A stretch of DNA of 64,000 nucleotides, from the NCBI RefSeq assembly GCF_014649835.1, contig NZ_BMTU01000002.1:186001-250000 (forward strand), written 5' to 3'. Under the pieces are notes generated by a model. The model saw only the letters and a program-made list of their open reading frames with translations. It had not been told where the DNA came from and made no database searches. This stretch comes from Streptomyces pilosus. Its GTDB lineage: Bacteria > Actinomycetota > Actinomycetes > Streptomycetales > Streptomycetaceae. The position numbers were made by a program, and so were the translations under genes. Below, in pieces: positions 18,280 through 26,325 of this stretch. Numbering within the stretch: the first letter of the stretch is position 1; each line of letters starts with the position of its first letter.

Positions 18280-19176
18280 GTGTCGGGCCTGAAGCTGTTC
18301 CGCACGGACACGACGAATAGCGGCATGACCGAGGTCATGCCGCGTCTTGCTGAGATCGAGGCCGATGTGCAGGGTCTCGTCGAGGCGCACATGGAGACGC
18401 TGCTGGGCGTCCGGTTCCTGGCGAGCGAGTACGGCACCGGGCCGGTGCACGGGGGCCGGATCGACTCGCTCGGGCTGGACGAGAACGGATCGCCGGTCAT
18501 CGTGGAGTACAAGCGCGGTGTCGACGCCGGCGTCATCAACCAGGGGTTGTTCTACCTCTCGTTGCTGATGGACCACCGGGCGGAGTTCGAGCACCTGGTC
18601 CGCGACCGGCTCGGGGTGACGGCCGCGTCCCAGGTCCTGTGGAGCGGCCCGCGCCTGATCTGCATCGCCGGCGACTTCACCCGCTACGACGCGCATGCCG
18701 TGCGTGAGCACCGGAGGTCGATCGACCTGGTCCGCTACCGACTCTTCGGCAGGGACCTGCTCGGGCTTGAGACCGTGGCCTCCGTGAGCGGCAGCGGGGA
18801 GGTGGCCCGCCGGGCACAGCGCGGGGCGGTTGCTCGGGCGGCGGCCGATGTCCAGGGCGCGGCGATGGTGGAGTTGGCGGGCGCGGTCGACGAGGTCCTG
18901 CTCGGGCTCGGGGACGGCGTGAACCGGGTTGAGCGCAAGACCTACCGGGCGTATCAGCGGCTGCGGAACTTCGCCTGCCTGTGCCCGCCGCAGCGCAGCA
19001 AGCTGCTGGTCTACCTGAAGGTCGACCCGAAGGAGGTCGACCTTGTTCCGGGCTTCACCCGGGACGTGTCCGGTCTCGGTCACCACGGGACGGGTGATCT
19101 GGAGGTGCAGCTCCGTACGCCGAGGGACGTGGAGCGGGCGCAGGATCTGTTCCGGGCAAGCTACGCGGCGGCATGA
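18280..19176 (+). CDS. PD-(D/E)xK nuclease-like protein with C-terminal DUF5655 domain
   Basis: The start chosen is the GTG at 18280 because GAGGAGGGGAAG lies directly before it. An upstream frame from 18145 is open but has no such site. The 298-residue product has a nuclease-like core, GGRIDSLGLDENGSPVIVEYKRG, with Asp62 and Glu76-x-Lys78. It has the C-terminal DUF5655 pattern YRAYQRLRNFACLCPPQRSK followed by TRDVSGLGHHGTGDLEV. Proteins of this kind are scattered through bacteria as stand-alone genes with unproven function. Restriction or repair is the usual guess. It is divergent from jetA across a long gap and may be a separate defence gene. Confidence 0.72.
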   Translation: MSGLKLFRTDTTNSGMTEVMPRLAEIEADVQGLVEAHMETLLGVRFLASEYGTGPVHGGRIDSLGLDENGSPVIVEYKRGVDAGVINQGLFYLSLLMDHRAEFEHLVRDRLGVTAASQVLWSGPRLICIAGDFTRYDAHAVREHRRSIDLVRYRLFGRDLLGLETVASVSGSGEVARRAQRGAVARAAADVQGAAMVELAGAVDEVLLGLGDGVNRVERKTYRAYQRLRNFACLCPPQRSKLLVYLKVDPKEVDLVPGFTRDVSGLGHHGTGDLEVQLRTPRDVERAQDLFRASYAAA

Positions 19177-19281
19177 TCGGAGGCCACCGCCTGCTTCCTG
19201 GCGGGCTGCGCTTCGTGTCGTGTCCCGTGGGCGAGGGCCTTTCGACGTCCGGGCAGGGAGTGGCGGTGGACTACCTATGGT

Positions 19282-19320
19282 GCGCGGGATCGCCGGTTTG
19301 GCCAACCGGCGATCCCGCGC
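19282..19320 (-). terminator. Strong hairpin, probable terminator of the DUF317 gene
   Basis: A perfect 17-bp stem (GCGCGGGATCGCCGGTT and its inverse) around a TGGCC loop lies about 30 bp past the stop of the minus-strand gene at 19351. Between stop and hairpin is ATGTTGCCCCGCC (19322-19334), which recurs with a related hairpin at 32862-32907. It also lies past the end of the plus-strand nuclease gene, so it may work in both directions. Confidence 0.7.
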
Positions 19321-19350
19321 AATGTTGCCCCGCCTCGTGTGGGCCGATGA

Positions 19351-20718
19351 TCAGCGTGAACGGCTGGCGGGTCGGCCGGCCGTGACCGCCGGAGCCGCCG
19401 GCGCACTGGCGGCGAGGCGGGTCCTGTGCTCGCGGCCCAGCTGGGCCTGGCGCGTGCCGGTCGCATGGGCGAGGGACTCAGAGAGACCCGCCAGCAGTGA
19501 ACTCGGGGTGTACGGGGACGCGGTGATGGCCCAGGTGGGCCGGTCCAGACCAGGGCCGGCCCAGATGGTCCAGGTGGCCAGGTTCTGACTCGCGTGTTGT
19601 GCGGCGAAGGCGTCGAACTGGACGCCCGCGTCCCCGTCGGGGGACGTCCAGCGGATCCATCGCCCGTCCACGGTGTGCTTCCATCCGGCGTCGGAAAGCG
19701 GCTGGGTGGCCGAGGTGACCATCTTCTCGTCCACCGGGGCGCCGATGACCGTGTCCCAGCCGTCGCCGTCGGCGAGGTGGATCAGCAGATCCTGCAGCAC
19801 CGGGGCGGGGGTGGCGCCGGTCGAGGTGAGGACCCACATGCGGTCGGAGACGGGTGTCTCGTAGGCGGCTACGGTCCATGCGGTCTCATGGGCGGGGGTT
19901 TCGTGGACGCGCTCGATACGCAGGGTCTGCGACTCGTGGATGGCGTGCGTCGTGTCATCCGACCAGGTCCGCCACTTTTCGAACTCGCCGTGTGTGTCGA
20001 GGAAGGTGTCGAGGAGGGCGTCGTGGTTGCCGGCATCGGCCAGGTAGACGGGGACGGTCTCCGGCTCCGGACGGGAGGGTTCGGGCTTGGTTGTGGTGAC
20101 GTCGAAGACGGAGCGGGCTTCGATGGCGGCGCGTTCGGTGTCGGTCAGGGGTGCCGGGCCGGGGCGCATCTCGGCTGCGTGGGCCTTCTCGAAGGCCAGG
20201 AGGGCCTGGGCGGGTGAGTCGAAGGTGTCGGCGACCTGGCGCAGGTGGTCCTCGCCGTGCAGGTAGACGGACTTGCCGCCTGGGTGGAGGTATGTGCCGA
20301 CCGCGACGGTGGTGTGGCCGTCGTGGGCGTGGGCGTGGATGAGGAGCTGGCCGTGGCGGATGTCGTCGTGGATCTTCTGCGCCTGGTTGGAGACCTCGCG
20401 GATTTCGCTGCGGGTGCACCAGGGCATCGGGTAGTTCGCCCAGGTCCATTCCTCGTCGATGGCCTCCTGGAGCCGAGGGGTGATCTCGACGGTGATGCCT
20501 TCGGCGATCAGGTGCTTGGCGGCGGCGTCGGCCCAGTAGGGCTCCTCGTGATCGATGCGGGCCAGGACCAGGACGTTGGTGGCGGCGGCGCTCCAGTCGG
20601 CAGCCTCCAGAGCCATGAGGGCGACGTGGGCCTGGCTGCCGGTGAGGTGGGCCTGCACGGCGCTCGGGTGGGTGGGGTGGGTGTCGAGGCGGACGTGGGC
20701 GTCGATGGCGGGAGTCAC
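19351..20718 (-). CDS. DUF317 domain protein of the conjugative module
   Basis: A 455-residue protein with GTG start at 20718. The C-terminal half has the DUF317 signature: PAPVLQDLLIHLADGDGWDT, SDAGWKHTVDGRWIRWTSPD and TWTIWAGPGLDRPTWAI, then ASPYTPSSLLAGLSESLAH. The N-terminal half (1-200) resembles a plasmid-type region with ADAAAKHLIAEGITVEITPR. DUF317 proteins are typical of Streptomyces plasmids and integrative conjugative elements; their role is unknown. It follows the DnaB-N-like gene by 65 bp and precedes a strong terminator, so it is the last gene of the T4CP operon. The final 30 residues are low-complexity Ala/Arg and probably disordered. Confidence 0.8.
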   Translation of the reverse strand: MTPAIDAHVRLDTHPTHPSAVQAHLTGSQAHVALMALEAADWSAAATNVLVLARIDHEEPYWADAAAKHLIAEGITVEITPRLQEAIDEEWTWANYPMPWCTRSEIREVSNQAQKIHDDIRHGQLLIHAHAHDGHTTVAVGTYLHPGGKSVYLHGEDHLRQVADTFDSPAQALLAFEKAHAAEMRPGPAPLTDTERAAIEARSVFDVTTTKPEPSRPEPETVPVYLADAGNHDALLDTFLDTHGEFEKWRTWSDDTTHAIHESQTLRIERVHETPAHETAWTVAAYETPVSDRMWVLTSTGATPAPVLQDLLIHLADGDGWDTVIGAPVDEKMVTSATQPLSDAGWKHTVDGRWIRWTSPDGDAGVQFDAFAAQHASQNLATWTIWAGPGLDRPTWAITASPYTPSSLLAGLSESLAHATGTRQAQLGREHRTRLAASAPAAPAVTAGRPASRSR

Positions 20719-20783
20719 GTGGGGGTCTCGTCTCTTGTGCCGGTGGCCGGTCCTTGGGTTCCGGCCACCGGTGTACGCGGGGG

Positions 20784-21902
20784 CTATCGGGGTGCTCGTG
20801 TGGACCGGGCGACGTGCGCGACCGTGGTGGTCGGCGGGCCGGCGCGGGTGGTGGGCGCCGGTCGCCGCCTCTGTGTCGGGGTGGCTCCGGTGGCGTGCTG
20901 CCAGCGGGTGCGGGCGGCGGCGATGTCGGCGAGGGCGCGGCGGGCGCCGACGACGAGTTGGAAGGGGGTGTTCGCCGGGTCGCCGGCGTATGCCTCGATG
21001 CGTCGGCCGACGTGCTCGGCCGTGGCCAGGAGGGAGCGCTGCAGGGCGCGCTCGCCCCAGTGCTCGACGGATCCGGCAGGTTCGGCCAGCATGCGGAGGA
21101 CCTCGCCTGGTTCACTGCCGTCGTCCAGCAGGCCGCGCTGCTGGGCTTCCCACAGGACGGTGACGGGGTCGACGGGCTCGTGGCGGCGGGCAAGGCTGGT
21201 CAGACACTGCCACAGGCCGGCGTGCAGCGGCAGGGTGAGGTCGTCGGGGAGCAGCCACCGGACGGCTTCGATGCCGGAGGGGTAGGCCGTTGCGGTGGCG
21301 AGCAGCATCTGCTCCTCCTCGACGGCCTCTGCGGGGTCGGGCGCGGCGGGCGGCGGCGGTGGCGTGGTGCGGGGCAGCACGCCTGCGCGGGGCGGGAAGC
21401 GGTTGGCGATGTCGTCCACGACCGCGGCGAGCGCATCGGCCTCGGCGAGCACCGTCTGGACGGGGTGCGGGAGGGAGACGTCGTGGACGGTGTGGACGAG
21501 GCGTGCGGCGGCCGTCAGCAGGCGGCGGCGGGCGTGCTCCGCCTCGACCATCCGGGCGTAGGCGGGGGCGTGGCTGGGCCAAGGGCAGACCTGGACGAGG
21601 GTGTGCAGGTAGGAGGCGGTGAGTCCGCGCGCCTGCTCCCGGCCTGTGGCGAGCACGCGGTCGAGCCACTTGGTGTTCTTCGCGTGCTCGGCGGGGTCGG
21701 GCGGCGGCAGGGTGGTGATCGCGGCGTACAAGGCGGCGTGCGCGGCGGTGGCGAACGAGTCGGCGGCGATGCCGGTCACGTTGCTGAGACGGTGCGGATC
21801 GAGGAGGAGGGCGCCGAGGAGGGCCTGCTCCACGTGGAACACCGGCTGAGGCGGTGCGATGGCGTCGAGGTCGTCTTCGTCGGGTTCGGGGGCGTGGGGC
21901 AT
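20784..21902 (-). CDS. DnaB-like helicase N-terminal domain protein
   Basis: The start is the ATG at 21902, which overlaps the methyltransferase stop (ATGA); earlier frame extension to 22334 lies inside that gene. The 372-residue product has two DnaB N-terminal-type modules: FHVEQALLGALLLDPHRLSN with the helical region after it, and VEEEQMLLATATAYPSGIEA further on. No RecA-like helicase core or Walker motif follows, so it cannot be a helicase by itself. It may be a helicase-loading or replication-recruiting factor for the transferred strand. The C-terminal 60 residues are Arg/Thr/Pro-rich. Such genes sit beside transfer genes in actinobacterial elements. Confidence 0.75.
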   Translation of the reverse strand: MPHAPEPDEDDLDAIAPPQPVFHVEQALLGALLLDPHRLSNVTGIAADSFATAAHAALYAAITTLPPPDPAEHAKNTKWLDRVLATGREQARGLTASYLHTLVQVCPWPSHAPAYARMVEAEHARRRLLTAAARLVHTVHDVSLPHPVQTVLAEADALAAVVDDIANRFPPRAGVLPRTTPPPPPAAPDPAEAVEEEQMLLATATAYPSGIEAVRWLLPDDLTLPLHAGLWQCLTSLARRHEPVDPVTVLWEAQQRGLLDDGSEPGEVLRMLAEPAGSVEHWGERALQRSLLATAEHVGRRIEAYAGDPANTPFQLVVGARRALADIAAARTRWQHATGATPTQRRRPAPTTRAGPPTTTVAHVARSTRAPR

Positions 21903-23173
21903 CAGGCGGCGAGGGTGAAGTCGTCGGGATTGAGGGCGACGTCGAGGTGAGGGGCGAGGAGATGGCCGGCAAGTAGCGGGGGCACGGCGTTGCCGATCTG
22001 GGAGAACTGCTGGCCTTTGTTGCCCTGCCACGGGTAGTCGGCGGGGAAGGTCTGCAGAAGGCCGGCCTCGCGGGCGGTGATTCGGATCGGCTCGGGAACC
22101 GATGGCGCGTCGGTGTCCGTGGGCGGCGGTGATGCGGGTTCGGCGACCCAGGTGCACTCGTTCGCGCGGTGCCCGAAGAACAACGTGCCGGCCGGCTCGG
22201 ACACCGGACGGACGGTGGCGTTGGCCTGGTTGTTGCTGCGCAGGGACCAGGACCAGCGGTGGGCCTCGGCGGTGAACGTCGGCGCCGGAGCGTCGGCGCA
22301 CCGGTTCTCGTGTGTGCCGTGCCGGGCCGCCCATCCGGCACCTTCCCGGCGGGACTTGAGGGCCACCCCCTCCGGCCGGGGCATCCAGGTGCCGCGCTCA
22401 CGGGCGTCGGACAGCGTCTTGCGGGAGCCCGACGGGAACGGTTCGGGTCCGCCGCCGGGTCCACCGCCCGCGCAGACGGTGGGGACGGGCCGGTCGGTCG
22501 CGCCCCATCCCAGGGCCTCGGCCATGCTGACCCAGCGGGCGCGGCCCGGACCGAACAGCGACTCCGGTTCGGCGAATTGGGAGTGCGTGGGGGTAGGAGG
22601 CTGCGCCGTACGGACGCGGGAGGCCAGGAGTATCGCCCGCTTCCTGGTCTGCGGGACGCCGAAGTCGGCCGCGTTGAGGATCCCGTACCAGACGGAGAAC
22701 CCCCACCCGCGCAGGACGGCCGCGTACTGCTTCCACAAGGGCAGGACGTGCGGCACTTCCTCCATGGCGACCCAGTCGGGCTCGCCGACCGTGTTCAGGG
22801 CGTACAGATAGCGCATCGGCTCGGCTGCGAGCAGGGAGCGCTCGTCACGGCATGCGGCGAGGAGGCGTTCGCGGGAGTCGCGTCCGGCGGCCAGGTCCTC
22901 GACCGCCGCGTGCACCAGCGGCTGGTCGAGCAGGCCGAGGCGTTTGCCGGCCATGCTCCACGCCTGGCACGGAGGGGAAGCGATCATGCCGCGAGTGCGG
23001 CCGATGAAGGGCCACGTCGGATACATTGCCACGTCGGTGCGGATCGTCAACTGCCCAGCCGCAGCCCGGGTCTTGCACGCCCACTCGTCCCATTCCAGCC
23101 CGATGTCGCGCCCGCCGAGGACGTGCAGTGCCCTGCTCCAGCCGCCCGGCCCCGCGAAGAGGTCGAGTATCAC
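21902..23173 (-). CDS. C5-cytosine DNA methyltransferase (orphan)
   Basis: The start is the GTG at 23173, overlapping the coupling-protein stop (GTGA). The protein then begins directly with motif I, VILDLFAGPGGWSRAL. A longer frame to 23293 lies inside the upstream gene. The 423-residue product has motif IV ASPPCQAWS (catalytic Cys), motif VI as MEEVPHV rather than ENV, motif VIII QTRKRAILLAS, a target-recognition region of about 100 residues, and motif X GNAVPPLLAGHLL. No partner restriction enzyme is adjacent. Inside a transfer operon it probably methylates the element's DNA to protect it on entering a new host. The Asn-to-Glu change in motif VI is worth checking against relatives. Confidence 0.88.
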   Translation of the reverse strand: MILDLFAGPGGWSRALHVLGGRDIGLEWDEWACKTRAAAGQLTIRTDVAMYPTWPFIGRTRGMIASPPCQAWSMAGKRLGLLDQPLVHAAVEDLAAGRDSRERLLAACRDERSLLAAEPMRYLYALNTVGEPDWVAMEEVPHVLPLWKQYAAVLRGWGFSVWYGILNAADFGVPQTRKRAILLASRVRTAQPPTPTHSQFAEPESLFGPGRARWVSMAEALGWGATDRPVPTVCAGGGPGGGPEPFPSGSRKTLSDARERGTWMPRPEGVALKSRREGAGWAARHGTHENRCADAPAPTFTAEAHRWSWSLRSNNQANATVRPVSEPAGTLFFGHRANECTWVAEPASPPPTDTDAPSVPEPIRITAREAGLLQTFPADYPWQGNKGQQFSQIGNAVPPLLAGHLLAPHLDVALNPDDFTLAA

Positions 23174-24960
23174 GTGGCTAGCCCCAAGTCGGACTGTGTC
23201 GGCGCGTGCTTCGCCACGGCGCGGGCGGTGATCGCCTGCGACGCACGGGCGGACGCCGCGGACAGCTCCTCCGCGCCGGGCTCCCGGTACCACGGCCGAA
23301 GGTCGAGCATGGCGGCGCGCATGCCGGTGGCGAAGCAGAGCGCGGTTCCCTTGGGCAGGGCCCGGATCGCGTCGGCGGGCAGGATCCGCTCCTGCCGCAT
23401 CGACACCGACGTGCTCTTTCCGGACTCTGAGTGCGAGGTGGACGTGGTCTCCACGTCGTGGTCACCGATCAGGCGGCTGAGCTTGTCCGCGAAGTCCGGG
23501 TCGTCAATACCGCTGCCGATCACCTTGACAGTCGAGGCGGACCACATGGCGTCCATGCCCGCGTCTCCCCAGACCTTCTGGCCCTGGCGGTAGGACTGCA
23601 GGATCGTGATCGGGATGATCCCGCGGCTGCCGAGGTGGGAGTACAGGTCCGGCAAGTCGCTGATCTTGCACACGTTGGCGGCCTCGTCGAGGATCGCCAG
23701 CATGGGCGGATCCAGGCGCCCGCCGGCACGTTCGGCCTGCGCGGTAGCGGCCCGCATCACCGAGTCCGCGCACGCGGCGATCAGCGCCGAGGCTCCGCCG
23801 CCGCCGTCCTTGCTGAGCAGGAACAGCGTGTCGGTGGACGTGACGAACTGCTCCGGCCGGAATTCCGGGACGTCCTTCTGCGGCGTCACCCACGCGGCGA
23901 TTTCCGCGTTCAGGAGCGCGGAGGCGTACTGCCGGGCGGTCTCGTAGATGCCGTCTCGAGTCTCGGGCGGTCCCTCGACGGTGCCCTTGAGCTGAGCGGC
24001 GACGGCGGCGAAGTCGTGGTCGCGCAGGATGTCCAGCGGAGTGCGGTCGGCGGGGAAGGCGAGCCACTGCATGATGTCGGTGATGGGCCGCTCGTCGAGC
24101 GCTGCGGCCAAGAGCAGCTGGGACAAGATGTTGCTGCCGGCCTTCGACCAGAAGTCGCCCTGCTGGGAGGCGTCCACCGAGGCCGCGAGGAAGTGTCCGG
24201 CCAGACGGTTCGCCCCGTCCAAGGTGGTCGCGCTGGCAAGAGGGTTCCACCACATCTCGCGGGCGGCATGCGCGATCTGCTGTGGATCCATGGTCCACAC
24301 CACCCCCGCCTGGGCCCTCGCCTCGTAGGCGGTGGTGAAGGCGTCGCCGGCGGCCTTGTTCGACGTCAGCAGGACCGGACCGGGTGCGCCGAGCATGGAC
24401 GGGATGGCGAGCGAGGTGGTCTTGCCGGACCGGGGCGCCATGATCGCGACGGCGACGTCCTCGAACCCCATCCGTACCTCGTGGCGGCTGCCCTGCAGGT
24501 TGCCGAGAAGGATGCCGGTGTCCTTCGCGTCGATGTGCTTGCTGTCCTTCAGGCTGGGGCGCAGGGAGCGGGCTTTGTCGGTGATCGCCTTGGCCATCAG
24601 CGGCTCGATGTCCCGGGCCTTGGCCATGTCGGTGATCTTCTTCCGGCCGCCGCTTCGGTTGTTGTGCCGGGCCCACAGGACGCCAGCCCCTACCCCGAGA
24701 GCGAGGAGCAGGAGAACGGGGACGATGCGGGCACCGATCAGCAGGGACGTTTCTCCTGCGTCGGACCAGACCTGCTCGGGGTGGAGCAGGGCGTTGGTCG
24801 GCTGGTAGGGGGCCCAGCTGGTGCCGGTGAGGTAGGCGGTGATGTTGCCGGACAGCCAGGCCAGGTGGGACAGGGGGACGACGACGGCGAGCACCCCGAG
24901 GAGGAGGCGCAGGACGAGGTCGTATCCGTCGGTGTTGCTGCTGGAGGAGGAAGGGGGCAA
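23170..24960 (-). CDS. Type IV coupling protein (VirD4/TraG family)
   Basis: A 596-residue protein starting at a TTG (24960) with GGAAG about 10 bases upstream. Two membrane segments (about 16-40 and 72-96) anchor it. Then come Walker A APRSGKTTS (175-183), Walker B MLAILDEAANV (420-430) and the C-terminal TraG/TraM-recognition region HLGSRGIIPITILQSYRQGQ. Coupling proteins feed relaxase-bound single-stranded DNA into a type IV secretion channel. This places the element with T4SS-type transfer rather than the FtsK-like TraB transfer of typical Streptomyces plasmids. It heads an overlapping operon with the methyltransferase and the DnaB-N-like gene. No VirB4-like ATPase or other channel protein is present in the window. 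Confidence 0.88.
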   Translation of the reverse strand: MPPSSSSSNTDGYDLVLRLLLGVLAVVVPLSHLAWLSGNITAYLTGTSWAPYQPTNALLHPEQVWSDAGETSLLIGARIVPVLLLLALGVGAGVLWARHNNRSGGRKKITDMAKARDIEPLMAKAITDKARSLRPSLKDSKHIDAKDTGILLGNLQGSRHEVRMGFEDVAVAIMAPRSGKTTSLAIPSMLGAPGPVLLTSNKAAGDAFTTAYEARAQAGVVWTMDPQQIAHAAREMWWNPLASATTLDGANRLAGHFLAASVDASQQGDFWSKAGSNILSQLLLAAALDERPITDIMQWLAFPADRTPLDILRDHDFAAVAAQLKGTVEGPPETRDGIYETARQYASALLNAEIAAWVTPQKDVPEFRPEQFVTSTDTLFLLSKDGGGGASALIAACADSVMRAATAQAERAGGRLDPPMLAILDEAANVCKISDLPDLYSHLGSRGIIPITILQSYRQGQKVWGDAGMDAMWSASTVKVIGSGIDDPDFADKLSRLIGDHDVETTSTSHSESGKSTSVSMRQERILPADAIRALPKGTALCFATGMRAAMLDLRPWYREPGAEELSAASARASQAITARAVAKHAPTQSDLGLAT

Positions 24961-24991
24961 GGGCTATGTGCTTCCGGGCGGGGAGGGAGGG

Positions 24992-25744
24992 TTATCGGCT
25001 GCGGCCGTGCCTGGGCGGCGCTGGCCGTGAGGGGATCGAGGCCGTCGGCGTGGTGGTGTGCCGGGCAGCGAGGGAGTGAACGCGGTCTTCCAGCGCGCCG
25101 GCGACGTACACGACGAGCACGTCGGTCGTCCGGCGGATGACGACATTTGGGTCGAGGGTCGGCAGACTGCGCCCGCTGTCGGTGCGGCGCACGGGCTTCG
25201 GTTCGCCGAGCGCGGCGACAAGGTGTGGCGGAGTGTGCGCAAGGAAGCGGGCCTGCCACACCTTCTGGTGCATGCCGAGGGTGACCGTGGCGAACCAGGC
25301 TTCCGGATCAGCCGGTGTTCCCAGCCGCTCGACGTACGCAGTCTTGTCGGGAAAGCAAGGCCGGCTGGTCACCGTACGGTGACCAGCCGGCCTGCCGGAG
25401 CGCTCCGTACGGGTCGCACGGCGCGTCAGCGGCTGGGGCCGGGTCGGTGAAGGCGGCGATCAGCTCGATGGGCGTGCGGGCGCCGAAGCTGGCGTACCAG
25501 GCGGCCGGTCCGGCTCGGCGACGTGGTGCAGGGTCTCCACGGGTCGTCGGGGTCGGGCTCCAGGCGCAGGAGGGCCTTCTGGTCGGGGCGGGAGGCAGGA
25601 CGCGTGGCATCAGGGGGTCGTTGCCGTGGCTCCATCCGCAGGCACGAGGGAAAGGGTGATCCAGGCGAGGTCACCGCCGCCGGCGAGGTGGGGCGGGGTG
25701 ATGAAGTCAACCTCGACGGTCTCGGGAGTCGGGGCCCTAGTCAC
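24992..25744 (-). pseudogene. DUF317 pseudogene with several frameshifts
   Basis: It begins at a GTG overlapping the upstream stop (GTGA, 25741-25744). VDFITPPHLAGGGDLAWITL reads in frame, then the DUF317 sequence continues in other frames in order: CGWSHGNDPLMPRVL, then PDQKALLRLEPDPDDPW, then LHHVAEPDRP, then AWYASFGARTPIELIAAFTD, and finally TAYVERLGTPADPEAWFATV to the C-terminal region. At least four single-base frame changes are needed to read it through. A 36-bp perfect palindrome sits in the middle. It is a decayed paralogue of the three intact DUF317 genes nearby. Confidence 0.75.
25358..25393. repeat. 36-bp perfect palindrome inside the DUF317 pseudogene
   Basis: The right half is the exact inverse of the left half, AGGCCGGCTGGTCACCGT, with no spacer. 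In RNA it would form an 18-bp stem. It falls inside the former coding region rather than between genes, so it is not an ordinary terminator. It may have arisen by a template-switch or inverted duplication during decay. Confidence 0.8.
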
Positions 25745-26325
25745 TTCCGTGCCGCGGTTCGTCGCAGGGGTGCGAGGGCAGGAGTGGGAACCAGGGATGA
25801 AGGGGCCTTGCGGGCTGCGGTGTTGATCTCCCGGAGCGCTTTGCCGTGGGTGGCCCAGTCGTCGAGGTAACTCCAGGATTCGGCGTGATGTTCGGCGAGG
25901 GCATCGTCGAATTCGGCGGTGCCGGGCTTGGCGTTGGCGGGCAGGGCGTCGCGGGTGAGCAGCCATTGCTCGTGCAGTTCGTCGAGACGGTCGAGGGCCG
26001 TGTGCAGGACGCCCAGCTGGTATACCCAGCGGCTCTGCACCGTGTTCTCCGGCAGCTGGGCCAGCTGTGTCTCGGCGGTCGACAGCAGGTGCCGGGCGCC
26101 GTAGCGGAGCGGCTCGAACGCCTCGGCGGTGTCGGCATCGCGCTGGCTCTTGCGCATGCCGTAGGCGTGGTCGTCGTAGGGCCAGCCGTCGAGGCCGGTG
26201 TGCTCGTCGGAGTAGGCGTCCCAGGCGTCGAGGATCTTCTGGCTGTCCCGCACGTAGTGGTCGAGGTGGCGCAGGAAGTCGCGGTGTGCGTGGTTGTCTC
26301 GGGAGATGAGGAGGGATCCTGTCAG
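25741..26325 (-). CDS. Conserved plasmid-type hypothetical protein
   Basis: The coding-like frame begins LTGSLLISRDNHAHRDFLRH. The codon for its first residue is CTG at 26323-26325, overlapping the upstream stop as CTGA. No ATG, GTG or TTG lies near, so a CTG start coupled to the upstream gene is proposed (194 residues). The protein is helical and acidic with no membrane segment: HYVRDSQKILDAWDAYSDEH, TAETQLAQLPENTVQSRWVY and LDRLDELHEQWLLTRDALPA suggest a helical bundle. Such proteins accompany DUF317 genes in Streptomyces elements, with no known role. The reading frame itself is sound; only the start is uncertain. Confidence 0.7.
   Translation of the reverse strand: MTGSLLISRDNHAHRDFLRHLDHYVRDSQKILDAWDAYSDEHTGLDGWPYDDHAYGMRKSQRDADTAEAFEPLRYGARHLLSTAETQLAQLPENTVQSRWVYQLGVLHTALDRLDELHEQWLLTRDALPANAKPGTAEFDDALAEHHAESWSYLDDWATHGKALREINTAARKAPSSLVPTPALAPLRRTAARK

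Noticed and set aside
19955-21193. 412-codon minus-strand frame overlapping the DUF317 and DnaB-N genes
   Set aside because: Pro/Arg-rich out-of-frame reading of two real genes on the same strand.
21902-24960. Restriction-modification pair
   Set aside because: The methyltransferase is real but no restriction enzyme is adjacent; its operon partners are transfer genes, so an orphan methyltransferase is the better reading.
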